Source: CAZVXI01 sp964631295
Lineage (GTDB): Bacteria > Planctomycetota > Phycisphaerae > Phycisphaerales > SM1A02
Assembly (NCBI GenBank): GCA_964631295.1
Contig: CAZVXI010000011.1
Location: 1 to 36,859 of the forward strand
Reading direction: 5' to 3'
DNA: 36,859 nt
Part shown: in pieces, positions 1 through 8,014 of the stretch
Numbering within the stretch: the first letter of the stretch is position 1
How the letters are laid out: every line of letters starts with the position of its first letter
The notes under the pieces: model-generated
Told to the model about the DNA's origin: nothing
Seen by the model: the letters and a program-made list of their open reading frames with translations, nothing else
Databases searched by the model: none
Translations under genes and position numbers: made by a program

Positions 1-235
1 CATGCCTGCGAAAGCAGGCATCCACAGACCGTGAATAACCCCAACACATCAGTCAGCCGTGGATTCCCGTGTGCACGGGAATGACGAAGCCGCGTAGCCC
101 GACAGTGCGCCCACCGTCCTGCCTGCGAAAGCAGGCATCCACAGACCATGAATAACCCCAACACATCAGTCCCACGTGGATTCCCGTGTGCACGGGAATG
201 ACGAAGCCGCGCGCCCCGCATCATGCCTGCGCCCA

Positions 236-876
236 CCGTCATACCTGCGCCCTCCCGTCATGCCTGCGAAAGCAGGCATCCACAGACCGTGAATAACCAC
301 AACACATCAGTCAGCCGTGGATTCCCGCGTGCGCGGGAATGACGAAGCCGCGCGCCCCGCATCATGCACGCGCCCTCCCATCATGCCCGCGCCCTCCCGT
401 CATGCCTGCGAAAGCAGGCATCCACAGACCGCGACCAAATCAGAGAATCGACTCGTACAGATCATTCCAGTTCGGATTCTCGCGCTCGATCAACTCCATC
501 TTCCATACACGCTTCCACTTCTTGATCTGTTTCTCGCGGAGAATCGCGGAGTCCATGTCATCGTGCAACTCAAAGTACACGAGACGGTGTACGCCATACT
601 TCTTCGTAAACCCTGGCACAAGGTCGTTCTTGTGCTGCCAGACACGTTGCACAAGATTGCTCGTAACCCCGGTATAGAGCGTGCCATCACGCCTGCTGGC
701 CAGTATGTAGACGCATGGCTGCTTCACTGCGGTAGCATACAGCAGCCGCGGCCATCATGCCCGCGCCACCCGTCATGCCTGCGAAAGCAGGCATCCACAG
801 ACCATGAATAACTCCAACACATCAGTCAGCCGTGGATTCCCGTTGGAGTTCACCCGCCGAGGCGGGCGGGAATGAC
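236..876 (+). repeat. 641-bp direct repeat, copy 1
   Basis: This block recurs without a visible change at 890-1530, an offset of 654 nt. Sequence similarity starts at the C of CGTCATACC and stops after AATGAC of the tail hairpin. Just outside, the bases differ (235 A against 889 C; 877 A against 1531 G). The block carries an H-T hairpin pair, an H hairpin, a GIY-YIG gene and a second H-T pair. Its ends lie in hairpin or half-hairpin sequence, so unequal recombination between repeats is the simplest origin. Confidence 0.95.
440..727 (-). CDS. GIY-YIG nuclease family protein (COG2827/UPF0213-like), copy 1
   Basis: A 95-aa single-domain GIY-YIG protein with a GTG start. The GIY and YIG strands are seen as VYILASRRDGTLYTGVTSNL (residues 6-25), followed by RVWQHK, the conserved GFTKKYGVHRLVYFE block and REKQIKKWKR, which are hallmarks of the small stand-alone COG2827 family. 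Members of the superfamily cut DNA with a single catalytic domain, but the role of the stand-alone family is poorly known. The gene sits between two head hairpins of the surrounding repeat field: its stop lies 9 nt from the hairpin at 398-430, and its start lies 43 nt from the one at 771-803. It has no other partner gene and no clear ribosome binding site. An identical copy lies at 1094-1381. Confidence 0.9.
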   Translation of the reverse strand: MKQPCVYILASRRDGTLYTGVTSNLVQRVWQHKNDLVPGFTKKYGVHRLVYFELHDDMDSAILREKQIKKWKRVWKMELIERENPNWNDLYESIL

Positions 877-889
877 AAAACTGCGCCCC

Positions 890-1530
890 CCGTCATACCT
901 GCGCCCTCCCGTCATGCCTGCGAAAGCAGGCATCCACAGACCGTGAATAACCACAACACATCAGTCAGCCGTGGATTCCCGCGTGCGCGGGAATGACGAA
1001 GCCGCGCGCCCCGCATCATGCACGCGCCCTCCCATCATGCCCGCGCCCTCCCGTCATGCCTGCGAAAGCAGGCATCCACAGACCGCGACCAAATCAGAGA
1101 ATCGACTCGTACAGATCATTCCAGTTCGGATTCTCGCGCTCGATCAACTCCATCTTCCATACACGCTTCCACTTCTTGATCTGTTTCTCGCGGAGAATCG
1201 CGGAGTCCATGTCATCGTGCAACTCAAAGTACACGAGACGGTGTACGCCATACTTCTTCGTAAACCCTGGCACAAGGTCGTTCTTGTGCTGCCAGACACG
1301 TTGCACAAGATTGCTCGTAACCCCGGTATAGAGCGTGCCATCACGCCTGCTGGCCAGTATGTAGACGCATGGCTGCTTCACTGCGGTAGCATACAGCAGC
1401 CGCGGCCATCATGCCCGCGCCACCCGTCATGCCTGCGAAAGCAGGCATCCACAGACCATGAATAACTCCAACACATCAGTCAGCCGTGGATTCCCGTTGG
1501 AGTTCACCCGCCGAGGCGGGCGGGAATGAC
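890..1530 (+). repeat. 641-bp direct repeat, copy 2
   Basis: Second copy of the block at 236-876, separated from it by 13 nt (877-889). All translated products of the two copies are identical, so the duplication is recent or is kept identical by gene conversion. An assembly artefact at a repeat-rich contig end is also possible. Confidence 0.95.
1094..1381 (-). CDS. GIY-YIG nuclease family protein, copy 2
   Basis: A 95-aa protein identical to the product of 440-727 and encoded in the second copy of the 641-bp duplication. It has the same GTG start and the same flanking head hairpins (1052-1084 and 1425-1457). The reading frame is intact, with the GIY/YIG strands, the KKYGVHRLVYFE block and the C-terminal REKQIKKWKR helix. 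Because both copies are complete, neither can be called a pseudogene from sequence. Confidence 0.9.
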   Translation of the reverse strand: MKQPCVYILASRRDGTLYTGVTSNLVQRVWQHKNDLVPGFTKKYGVHRLVYFELHDDMDSAILREKQIKKWKRVWKMELIERENPNWNDLYESIL

Positions 1531-1585
1531 GAGGTCGGTGTGATCCTCAGTTGACCAATGCTGCCCGCCGCCGCATCATACCCCC

Positions 1586-1951
1586 ATGGAAAAAGTCATT
1601 GGCATTGGTGGTGTGTTCTTCAAGGCGCGTGATCCCAAGGCGCTCGCAGCGTGGTATCGCGATCATCTGGGCGTGCCTGTCGAGCCGGAGCAGACGTATG
1701 GCAGCTTCATTTCAGCCGCGGCTGGCGAGGAGGCGGTGTGGTCAACATTCCCGGCCGACACGAAGTACTTCGGCGATAGCCCGGCGACCGGCATGATCAA
1801 CTATCGCGTGCGCGACCTCGATGCCATGCTCGCCCAACTCCGCGCTGCGGGAGCGGATGTGGATGACAAGATCGAGGATGAGGGCTACGGCAGGTTCGGC
1901 TGGGTGACCGACCCGGAAGGCAACCGCATTGAGCTGTGGCAGCCGAAGTGA
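1586..1951 (+). CDS. VOC-family (glyoxalase-like) protein
   Basis: A 121-aa protein of the vicinal oxygen chelate fold. It has the two half-module signatures: FFKARDPKALAAWYRDHLGV near residues 11-30 and, at the C-terminus, GWVTDPEGNRIELWQP, whose IEL glutamate is the usual metal ligand in this family. Family members include glyoxalase I, dioxygenases and resistance proteins. This short form is usually annotated glyoxalase/bleomycin-resistance-like, and its substrate cannot be read from the sequence. The ATG at 1586 gives the usual family N-terminus, but no strong ribosome binding site precedes it. A probable downstream gene starts 42 nt after its stop and runs into the assembly gap. Confidence 0.85.
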   Translation: MEKVIGIGGVFFKARDPKALAAWYRDHLGVPVEPEQTYGSFISAAAGEEAVWSTFPADTKYFGDSPATGMINYRVRDLDAMLAQLRAAGADVDDKIEDEGYGRFGWVTDPEGNRIELWQPK

Positions 1952-1993
1952 TGGAGCTATAGTGCTGAGAACCCTGATACGGAGGACTCACTT

Positions 1994-2005
1994 ATGCAAC
2001 GGACT
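1994..2005 (+). CDS. 5' end of a gene cut by the assembly gap
   Basis: An ATG at 1994 is preceded by GGAGG at 1981-1985 with an 8-nt spacer, a very good ribosome binding site. Only four codons (MQRT) remain before the N run. It is probably co-transcribed with the VOC-family gene that ends at 1951. Nothing can be said of its function. Confidence 0.45.
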
Positions 2006-2015
2006 NNNNNNNNNN
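2006..2015. other. Assembly gap (10 N)
   Basis: Ten undetermined bases. A plus-strand gene seems to start just before the gap and a minus-strand gene runs out of it, so the real missing stretch is probably longer than 10 nt, with the ends of two convergent genes lost. Confidence 0.95.
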
Positions 2016-3329
2016 TGCGCGCGGACCCGCGTACGCTGGATAGTAATAAAGTGTACCGAGGCCTCGTGAGCTGAGGCCGGCGAGTCTGGTGTGGAACTCT
2101 CGGCTGGCTGCATCGAGTGTGTCATCATGTGCCGGGAACACGCCGGCGAGCGATGCCAGCGACTCTTGTGCAATCTGGCGGCGCCGATCATGCAACTCAT
2201 CAAGTTCTGCGCGGTGTTCATCCAGTTCGCCCGGCATCGCTTTCAGCGCGCGTTGACGGGTAATCCACTGCCGGACGCTTCTCTGCATCTGGCGGCAGAC
2301 AACATCCTGACGGGTGAGGGAATCAATCCAGATGGCGGCAATCGCATGGCGCTGTTGTACGGTCAGATCCTCACGCTCCATCAAGAGCGCAACGATCTCT
2401 GAGATGTCACATGGATTCGGATAGACCTGCGGATGGAGAGCGGCGCGTACGGTCGTGAGAAATCGCTCGCCTGCCTCTGGGTTGAAGCAGGCCGCGAGAC
2501 GCTCTGCAAATCGGTCGTTCAAGTCGGAGATGCCGGCGTCCGTCTCTGCGGCCCGGGCGCGCAGGCGCTCGTACTTCGCTTCACCTTCGCCCCGGCTCTG
2601 CGATACTGAAGCGAGCACATCAATCTTGATGTCGTAGTATCTTTTTCTCGCAGTAGTGATGCTCATTGAGTAAGCGGCGAGCGTTTCGTCAAGCGTTTGC
2701 GGGTCGGCAAACAGCAGCGGATCTGTCTGCTCCATGAAGTCGAGCATATCCAGCAAATCAACGGATGATGCGTGATGATGGTTCCGCACCGTGCTGTATC
2801 TCTGACGATCCCGGTGCGCGATGACCAGGGGAAGCCGTTGAAGTTGAGAATCTGCAAGCAGCGGACGCAGCCGGTCAAAGAGGGCTTTGTCTTCCAGGCG
2901 ATGGATCGCATCACTGACTTTGCGGACATCATCATAAAGCTGTGAGATTTCTTCAGCAACTGATGGATCGGAATAGTCTCTCGGATCGATGGCGGCAAGT
3001 TCTGCAGACCGATCCCAGAGCGGCGCGACCTGTTGCCTTCTCAGCGCAGTGTCGTCCTTCAGGTACTGTTCATGAAACAGGGCCAACGCAGCTTTCTGCG
3101 GCTCACTGAGAAACAGCAGCCGGGTCCATGTATCGAGCGTGCGGGGCTGAATCTGATCGACAATCGGAAGGATGAGGAACGAAGCAGCATCGCCGGCGTG
3201 CGCCGGGTTCGGTGGCGCATTATGGTTCTGCGTTGGCAACTGCCCCTGCGCAAGGGCAGACCCCGTCGCAGAAAGCAACGCAACCAAGAGTGCCGCACGA
3301 CACATCGTGAACGGTAATGGCGCTGCCAT
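2016..3329 (-). CDS. Secreted helical protein, unknown function (3' end lost in gap)
   Basis: At least 438 residues, with the C-terminus lost in the gap. The start chosen is the ATG at 3329, because GGAG lies 5 nt upstream and the first residues form a signal peptide (hydrophobic core AALLVALLSATGSALAQ). An in-frame start at 3404 would add 25 residues with no signal-like character. The mature part is rich in charged helices with heptad-like stretches (for example the LYDDVRKVSDAIHRLEDK region and the C-terminal LDEHRAELDELHDRRRQ region), so a periplasmic coiled-coil or helical-bundle protein is likely. I recognise no family. It is divergent from the peptidase gene at 3504. Confidence 0.7.
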
Positions 3330-3429
3330 CTTCACTCCGGGCAATTGAATGACACGGCCGGGTCGAATCCTCGTATGATAACGCCGCTGGACTGCAGGAG
3401 TCAAAAACTTTGGAGGTGGTCGAAACTCT

Positions 3430-3507
3430 ATGCATGACGCTCCGCAACACCAGACGGCGTTGCCCGGTATGCTCCATGAGTCCTTCTACTGTGGAGATAT
3501 CACGTGA
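3430..3507 (+). CDS. Possible 25-aa upstream ORF coupled to the peptidase gene
   Basis: An ATG at 3430 opens a 25-codon frame whose TGA (3505-3507) overlaps the GTG start of the peptidase gene in a GTGA. A strong GGAGGTGG lies at 3411-3418, although its distance from the ATG (about 14 nt) is long. The overlap is of the kind used in translational coupling. The peptide has no recognisable features and could be chance. Confidence 0.3.
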   Translation: MHDAPQHQTALPGMLHESFYCGDIT

Positions 3508-5378
3508 CCAGAACGCTTCGATCGCTTCTTCCTCCCGCTGCTTTGCTTGTCGCGGCGAGTGTTGTTCTTGCTTCGCCGCAAGCTGCTGAGTCGACAATCG
3601 AGCCGGCGAAGCCCGTCTTCGAGAATGGCCAGGCGCAGGAAGTCGAGGCGTTCAGCAATCCCGATGAGTGGATTCGCGAGCAGTTGTGGGTCGAGACGGA
3701 GTTCGATTCGGACGGCAACGGCAGGCCCGACCGCGTGCATGTGGATGTGACGCGCCAGAAGCAGACGCAGACCGAGGGGCTGAAGGTGCCGGTGATCTAC
3801 GAGACGAGCCCGTACTTTGCGGGTGTCGCGGGCGGCGGGCTGGAGTATTTCTGGGATCCGAAGCATGAGCTTGGCGAGACGCCGCCGAAACGCAAGGATG
3901 CGCCCGATGTGGCGTATCGCGCGGAGGTGCCGATGATCTCCAACTCGCTGGTGCGCACGTGGGTGCCGCGCGGCTTTGCGGTGGTGCATTCATCATCGCC
4001 GGGTACGGGACTCTCGCAGGGCTGCCCGACGGTTGGCGGGCCGAACGAATCGCTCGCGCCCAAGGCAGTCATCGACTGGCTGAACGGCAGAGCGCGCGGC
4101 TTCACCACTGTTGATGGCGATGAAGAAATCAAGGCCACATGGTGTACAGGCAAGGTCGGCATGATCGGCACGAGTTTCAACGGCACGCTTCCCGTGGCTG
4201 CTGCAACGACGGGTGTGGATGGGCTGGAAGCGATCATCCCCGTGGCGCCCAATACATCATACTATCACTATTATCGTTCGCACGGGCTGATTCGACACCC
4301 CGGCGGGTGGATGGGTGAAGATATTGATGTGTTGTACGACTTCATCAACTCCGGCGATCCGGCGATGCGCGAGTACTGCGACTGTGAGATTCGTGACAAG
4401 GAAATGATGGAAGGGTTCGACCGCATCACCGGCGATTACAACGACTTCTGGGCCGGGCGCGACTATCTCAATCACATGGACGGCTGGCAGGCAGCGACGC
4501 TGATGGCCCATGCCTTCAATGACTGGAACGTGATGCCCGAGCACAGCGTGCGCATCGGCATGCGCCTGAAGGAGATGGGCGTTCCGCTGCAATGGTATCT
4601 CCACCAGGGGGGGCATGGCGGTGACCCGCCGATGGAGATGCAGAACAAGTGGTTCACGCGGTATCTGTATGATGTTGACAATGGCGTGGAGAACGAGTCG
4701 AAGGCATGGATTGTGCGCGAGGGCGATCGGCGCAACTCCCCGACGGCGTATCCGGATTATCCGCATCCTGATGCGCAGATGGTGAAGATGCACCCGATGG
4801 GTGATGGCAGCAGCGTGGGTGAACTGGTGCTGGCGCCGCCTCGAATCACGCGCGGCACGCAGACGCTGATTGATGATGTGTCGCAGGGCGGCGCTCAACT
4901 CGCGCAGGCAGGATCATCACAGCAGCGGCTCTTGTTCGCGACACCCGAACTCACGAAGGACGTGCACATCTCGGGCACGGCGCGCGCGACGATTCGACTG
5001 GCGTCCACCAAGCAGGCGGCAAACCTGTCGATCTGGATTGTCTCGCTGCCCTATGAGTCGCAGGGCAGGCGCACGCCGATCACGAACAACATCATTACGC
5101 GCGGCTGGGCTGACCCGCAGAATCGCAACTCGCTGTCGGAGAGCGCGCCGCTCAAGCCCGGTGAGTTTGTGGAGCTTGCCTTTGACTTGCAGCCGGACGA
5201 CCAGGTGATCCCTGCTGGGCAGCGAATCGGACTGATGATCTTCTCGAGCGATCGCGATTTCACACTCTGGCCTGACCCGGGGACGGAACTGACAGTTGAT
5301 CTCGATCAGACCGTGCTGGAGTTGCCGATCGTGGGCGGTCTCAGCGAGCTGGCAGAGGCGGTGGCCGGCGCGAACTGA
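3504..5378 (+). CDS. Secreted Xaa-Pro dipeptidyl-peptidase-like hydrolase (peptidase S15/CocE-NonD)
   Basis: A 624-aa alpha/beta hydrolase of the PepX/CocE family. These enzymes release X-Pro dipeptides or hydrolyse esters; the real substrate here is not known. The GTG start at 3504 has GGAG 7 nt upstream and gives a signal peptide (SLLPPAALLVAASVVLASPQA), so export is likely. The nucleophile elbow GTSFNG puts the catalytic serine at Ser224. The probable Asp340 is in HAFNDWN and the probable His371 in LHQGGHGGD. A DSDGNGRPDRV stretch near residues 68-78 resembles a calcium-binding loop and is common in planctomycete and actinobacterial members. The last 200 residues match the C-terminal jelly-roll (PepX_C). 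No partner gene is evident; the helicase follows after 56 nt. Confidence 0.85.
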   Translation: MTRTLRSLLPPAALLVAASVVLASPQAAESTIEPAKPVFENGQAQEVEAFSNPDEWIREQLWVETEFDSDGNGRPDRVHVDVTRQKQTQTEGLKVPVIYETSPYFAGVAGGGLEYFWDPKHELGETPPKRKDAPDVAYRAEVPMISNSLVRTWVPRGFAVVHSSSPGTGLSQGCPTVGGPNESLAPKAVIDWLNGRARGFTTVDGDEEIKATWCTGKVGMIGTSFNGTLPVAAATTGVDGLEAIIPVAPNTSYYHYYRSHGLIRHPGGWMGEDIDVLYDFINSGDPAMREYCDCEIRDKEMMEGFDRITGDYNDFWAGRDYLNHMDGWQAATLMAHAFNDWNVMPEHSVRIGMRLKEMGVPLQWYLHQGGHGGDPPMEMQNKWFTRYLYDVDNGVENESKAWIVREGDRRNSPTAYPDYPHPDAQMVKMHPMGDGSSVGELVLAPPRITRGTQTLIDDVSQGGAQLAQAGSSQQRLLFATPELTKDVHISGTARATIRLASTKQAANLSIWIVSLPYESQGRRTPITNNIITRGWADPQNRNSLSESAPLKPGEFVELAFDLQPDDQVIPAGQRIGLMIFSSDRDFTLWPDPGTELTVDLDQTVLELPIVGGLSELAEAVAGAN

Positions 5379-5434
5379 TGTGACGTGCGCACGCGATCGT
5401 GTGCGGCGATCTCGGGATACGATGCCTCATCGCC

Positions 5435-8014
5435 ATGCGCACACAGCCGTCGAACAGCCCTGTGCAGGAACGAACCGATGCATCGCTGCACGCGGTCGAA
5501 GCGTGGTTTGCGTCGCGCGGGTGGTGTGCGTTCCGGTTTCAGCGCGAGGCGTGGGCGGCGTATGCGGACGGCCGCAGCGGGCTGATCCACGCATCGACCG
5601 GGCTTGGCAAGACGTACGCAGCGTGGCTCGGGCCTGTGATGGAATCGCTGGCACGGCACGAAGCGCGCGCTGCGGATGCGAAGAATCGACGCGAGTCATC
5701 TGAGCCGCTGCGTGTGCTGTGGATCACGCCGCTGCGCGCGCTCGCGAACGATACCGCACAGAATCTGCGCGCGCCGATTGAGTATCTTGGCCTGCGATGG
5801 TCGGTCGAAGTGCGCACGGGCGACACTTCATCATCGGTCAAGCAGCGGCAGAAAAAACGCATGCCAACTGCGCTGGTGACGACGCCAGAAAGTCTGAGCG
5901 TATTGCTTTCTTACGCGGGCGCTGCAGAGCGGTTTGCATCACTGCGCTGCATTGTTGTGGATGAATGGCACGAACTGCTCAGCACAAAGCGGGGCACGCA
6001 GACGGAACTTGGCCTTGCTCGCCTGCGCACACTTGCGCCGCAGGCGCGCACGTGGGGATTGTCTGCAACGCTTGGGAATCTCGATCAGGCGATGAACGTG
6101 CTGCTCGGCAACGGGCCGGAACGCCGCCGCGCGGTGCGCATTGGTTCGGAGATCGAAAAGCCCATCGAGGTGCGCACACTCTCGCCCGATGACATCGAGC
6201 GTTTTCCCTGGGCCGGGCATCTCGGGACGCGGCTGGTAGATCAGGTGGTCGATGCGATCGACAATGCTGCGACAACGCTGCTGTTCACGAACACTCGGTC
6301 GCAGGCGGAGCTGTGGTTTCATGCAATCATGAAGTCGCGGCCGGATCTGATTGGAGCTGTTGCGATTCATCATGGCTCGCTTGACCCGGCAATTCGCAGA
6401 GAAGTGGAACAGTTGCTGCGCGAAGGGCGGCTGCGTGCCGTTGTCGCAACGTCGAGTCTTGACTTGGGCGTCGACTTCTCGCCTGTCGATCAGGTGATGC
6501 AGCTTGGTTCGCCCAAAGGGATCGCACGCCTGCTGCAGCGAGCGGGGCGCAGCGGACATCAGCCGGGCGCGGTGAGCAGGATCATCGGCGTGCCAACACA
6601 TGCGTTCGAATTGGTCGAGTTTGCAGCAGCGCGGCGGGCCGTCGCGAAGCGAAGCGTCGAACCGCGGCAACCGCTGGACCGGCCGATGGATGTGCTCGCG
6701 CAACATCTCGTGACGATTGCAACTGGCGACGGTTTTGATGAGCAGCAACTGCTTGCAGAAGTCCGCTCGACGCATGCGTTTGCATCGCTGACCGATGAGC
6801 AGTGGGCCTGGGCGATGACTTTCTGCGAGCGAGGTGGCGAGACGCTGGCGGCCTACCCGGATTATGCGCGCATCGCGCGCGAGCCGAACGATGGACGATG
6901 GCGCGTCGCGAACGAGCGCATTGCTCGGCGGCATCGTATGGCGATTGGTACAATCACGAGCGATGCAGCGGTCAAGCTCGTGTTCAACAATGGCCGGAAG
7001 ATCGGCACGGTCGAGGAGTCGTTTATCAGCCGCATCGAACCAGGCGATACGTTCCTGTTTGCAGGCCGGCCGCTGGAACTGATCTCACTGCGCAACATGA
7101 CGGCTCGAGTGCGCCGGGTCAAGCGAACACGCGGCGTTGTGCCGCGCTGGGGCGGCACGCGTTTTCCATTGTCGACGTTGCTCGCCGACGGTGTTCTCGA
7201 TCTGCTGGATGAGGCCCGCGCGGGCCGATTTGAGGAGGAAGAACTCCACATCATCCGCCCGCTGATTGAGTTGCAGCAGGATGCATCACGGCTGCCGGTA
7301 CCTGGCTCATTGCTGATCGAGACACTCACATCGCGCGATGGCAGGCATTACTTCGTGTTCCCGTTCCAGGGGCGACTCGTGCATGAGGGAGTTGGCGCGA
7401 TCATCGCGCATCGGCTGACGCAGCAACAGCCGCGCACACTCGCGATGAACTTCAACGACTACGGCATCGAACTGCTCATTGCCGACGACGCTGTGCTCGA
7501 CCTTGATGCGTGGCGACAACTTCTCGATGAGGATCGGCTCACGGAAGATCTGCTTGCATGCCTGAATGCAACGTCGATGGCTCGCCGGCAGTTCCGCGAG
7601 ATCGCGCGCGTTGCGGGGCTGATCTTCCAGGGTTTTCCAGGCGAATCGCGCGGCGGCCGACATCTGCAGGCATCAAGCGACATGTTCTTTGATGTGCTCA
7701 GCGAGTTCGATCGCGAGAACCTGCTGCTCGACCAGGCCCGGCGCGAGGTGCTCGACCAGCAACTGGAGATCCGGCGATTGCAAGGAGCGATGCGCCGTCT
7801 GCGCGACATGCCGATTGAGCTCGTTGAGACAGACGGACTGACACCGTTGAGCTTCCCGCTGTGGGCCGATCGCCTGCGGGAGCATCATGTGAGCAGCGAG
7901 AAGTGGGAACAGCGCATGGCGGAGATGTCGCGCGAACTGGATGCAACATACGATCGCCGCACTGATCATGCAGACCGCACCAGCCGGCCGAGGAAGGTGA
8001 GCCATGCACGTTGA
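5435..8014 (+). CDS. Ligase-associated Lhr-type DEXH-box DNA helicase
   Basis: An 859-aa superfamily 2 helicase of the Lhr group, in the ligase-associated DNA damage response branch. Motifs run in order: Q-like FQREAW; Walker A STGLGKT (Lys59); Ia TPLRALA; Ib TTPESL; Walker B DEWH (176-179); SAT in LSATLGN; motif IV LLFTNTRSQ; V ATSSLDLGVDF; and VI QRAGRSGHQPG. An Lhr-specific C-terminal half follows. It is expected to unwind DNA during repair in the cytoplasm. I chose the ATG at 5435; a GTG at 5399 would add 12 poorly conserved residues, and neither has a clear ribosome binding site. Its stop overlaps the pdeM start by 11 nt, so the two are translated together. The ATP-dependent ligase and MBL exonuclease of the complete system are not in the window. 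Confidence 0.93.
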   Translation: MRTQPSNSPVQERTDASLHAVEAWFASRGWCAFRFQREAWAAYADGRSGLIHASTGLGKTYAAWLGPVMESLARHEARAADAKNRRESSEPLRVLWITPLRALANDTAQNLRAPIEYLGLRWSVEVRTGDTSSSVKQRQKKRMPTALVTTPESLSVLLSYAGAAERFASLRCIVVDEWHELLSTKRGTQTELGLARLRTLAPQARTWGLSATLGNLDQAMNVLLGNGPERRRAVRIGSEIEKPIEVRTLSPDDIERFPWAGHLGTRLVDQVVDAIDNAATTLLFTNTRSQAELWFHAIMKSRPDLIGAVAIHHGSLDPAIRREVEQLLREGRLRAVVATSSLDLGVDFSPVDQVMQLGSPKGIARLLQRAGRSGHQPGAVSRIIGVPTHAFELVEFAAARRAVAKRSVEPRQPLDRPMDVLAQHLVTIATGDGFDEQQLLAEVRSTHAFASLTDEQWAWAMTFCERGGETLAAYPDYARIAREPNDGRWRVANERIARRHRMAIGTITSDAAVKLVFNNGRKIGTVEESFISRIEPGDTFLFAGRPLELISLRNMTARVRRVKRTRGVVPRWGGTRFPLSTLLADGVLDLLDEARAGRFEEEELHIIRPLIELQQDASRLPVPGSLLIETLTSRDGRHYFVFPFQGRLVHEGVGAIIAHRLTQQQPRTLAMNFNDYGIELLIADDAVLDLDAWRQLLDEDRLTEDLLACLNATSMARRQFREIARVAGLIFQGFPGESRGGRHLQASSDMFFDVLSEFDRENLLLDQARREVLDQQLEIRRLQGAMRRLRDMPIELVETDGLTPLSFPLWADRLREHHVSSEKWEQRMAEMSRELDATYDRRTDHADRTSRPRKVSHAR

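Larger units (their letters stand above)
1..1530. repeat. Field of paired hairpin repeats (REP/BIME-like)
   Basis: Two kinds of related hairpin alternate. Head hairpins (H) have the flanks CGTCAT and ATCCAC around a GCCTGC-GAAA-GCAGGC stem-loop and then CAGACC. They lie at 1-30 (5' end cut), 115-147, 256-288, 398-430, 771-803, 910-942, 1052-1084 and 1425-1457. About 27 nt after most heads there is an inverted tail hairpin (T) whose reverse complement has the same CGTCAT/ATCCAC flanks but a different stem (TCCCG/CGGGA type): 58-86, 175-203, 316-344, 831-876, 970-998 and 1485-1530. Between units lie 19-nt tandem half-units (TCATGCCTGCGCCC type, for example 220-256 and 361-398), which look like 5' arms without their partner. 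The inverted-pair layout resembles bacterial REP/BIME elements. No transposase is visible, only GIY-YIG genes. Confidence 0.9.

Noticed and set aside
1..1530. CRISPR array
   Set aside because: The repeats are hairpins in inverted pairs, and the sequence between them is itself repeated; there are no unique spacers of constant length and no cas genes.
236..1530. Insertion sequence with transposase
   Set aside because: The only intact gene in the duplicated block is a GIY-YIG protein. No transposase motif, terminal inverted repeats of the block or target duplication can be seen.
1549..1563. 15-mer GTTGACCAATGCTGC shared with the region near 24549
   Set aside because: Over 36 kb a shared 15-mer is expected about once by chance.
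5939..6934. 331-aa minus-strand frame
   Set aside because: It is antisense to the helicase gene, whose motifs are all in the plus strand; its sequence is Arg/His-rich as expected for a shadow.
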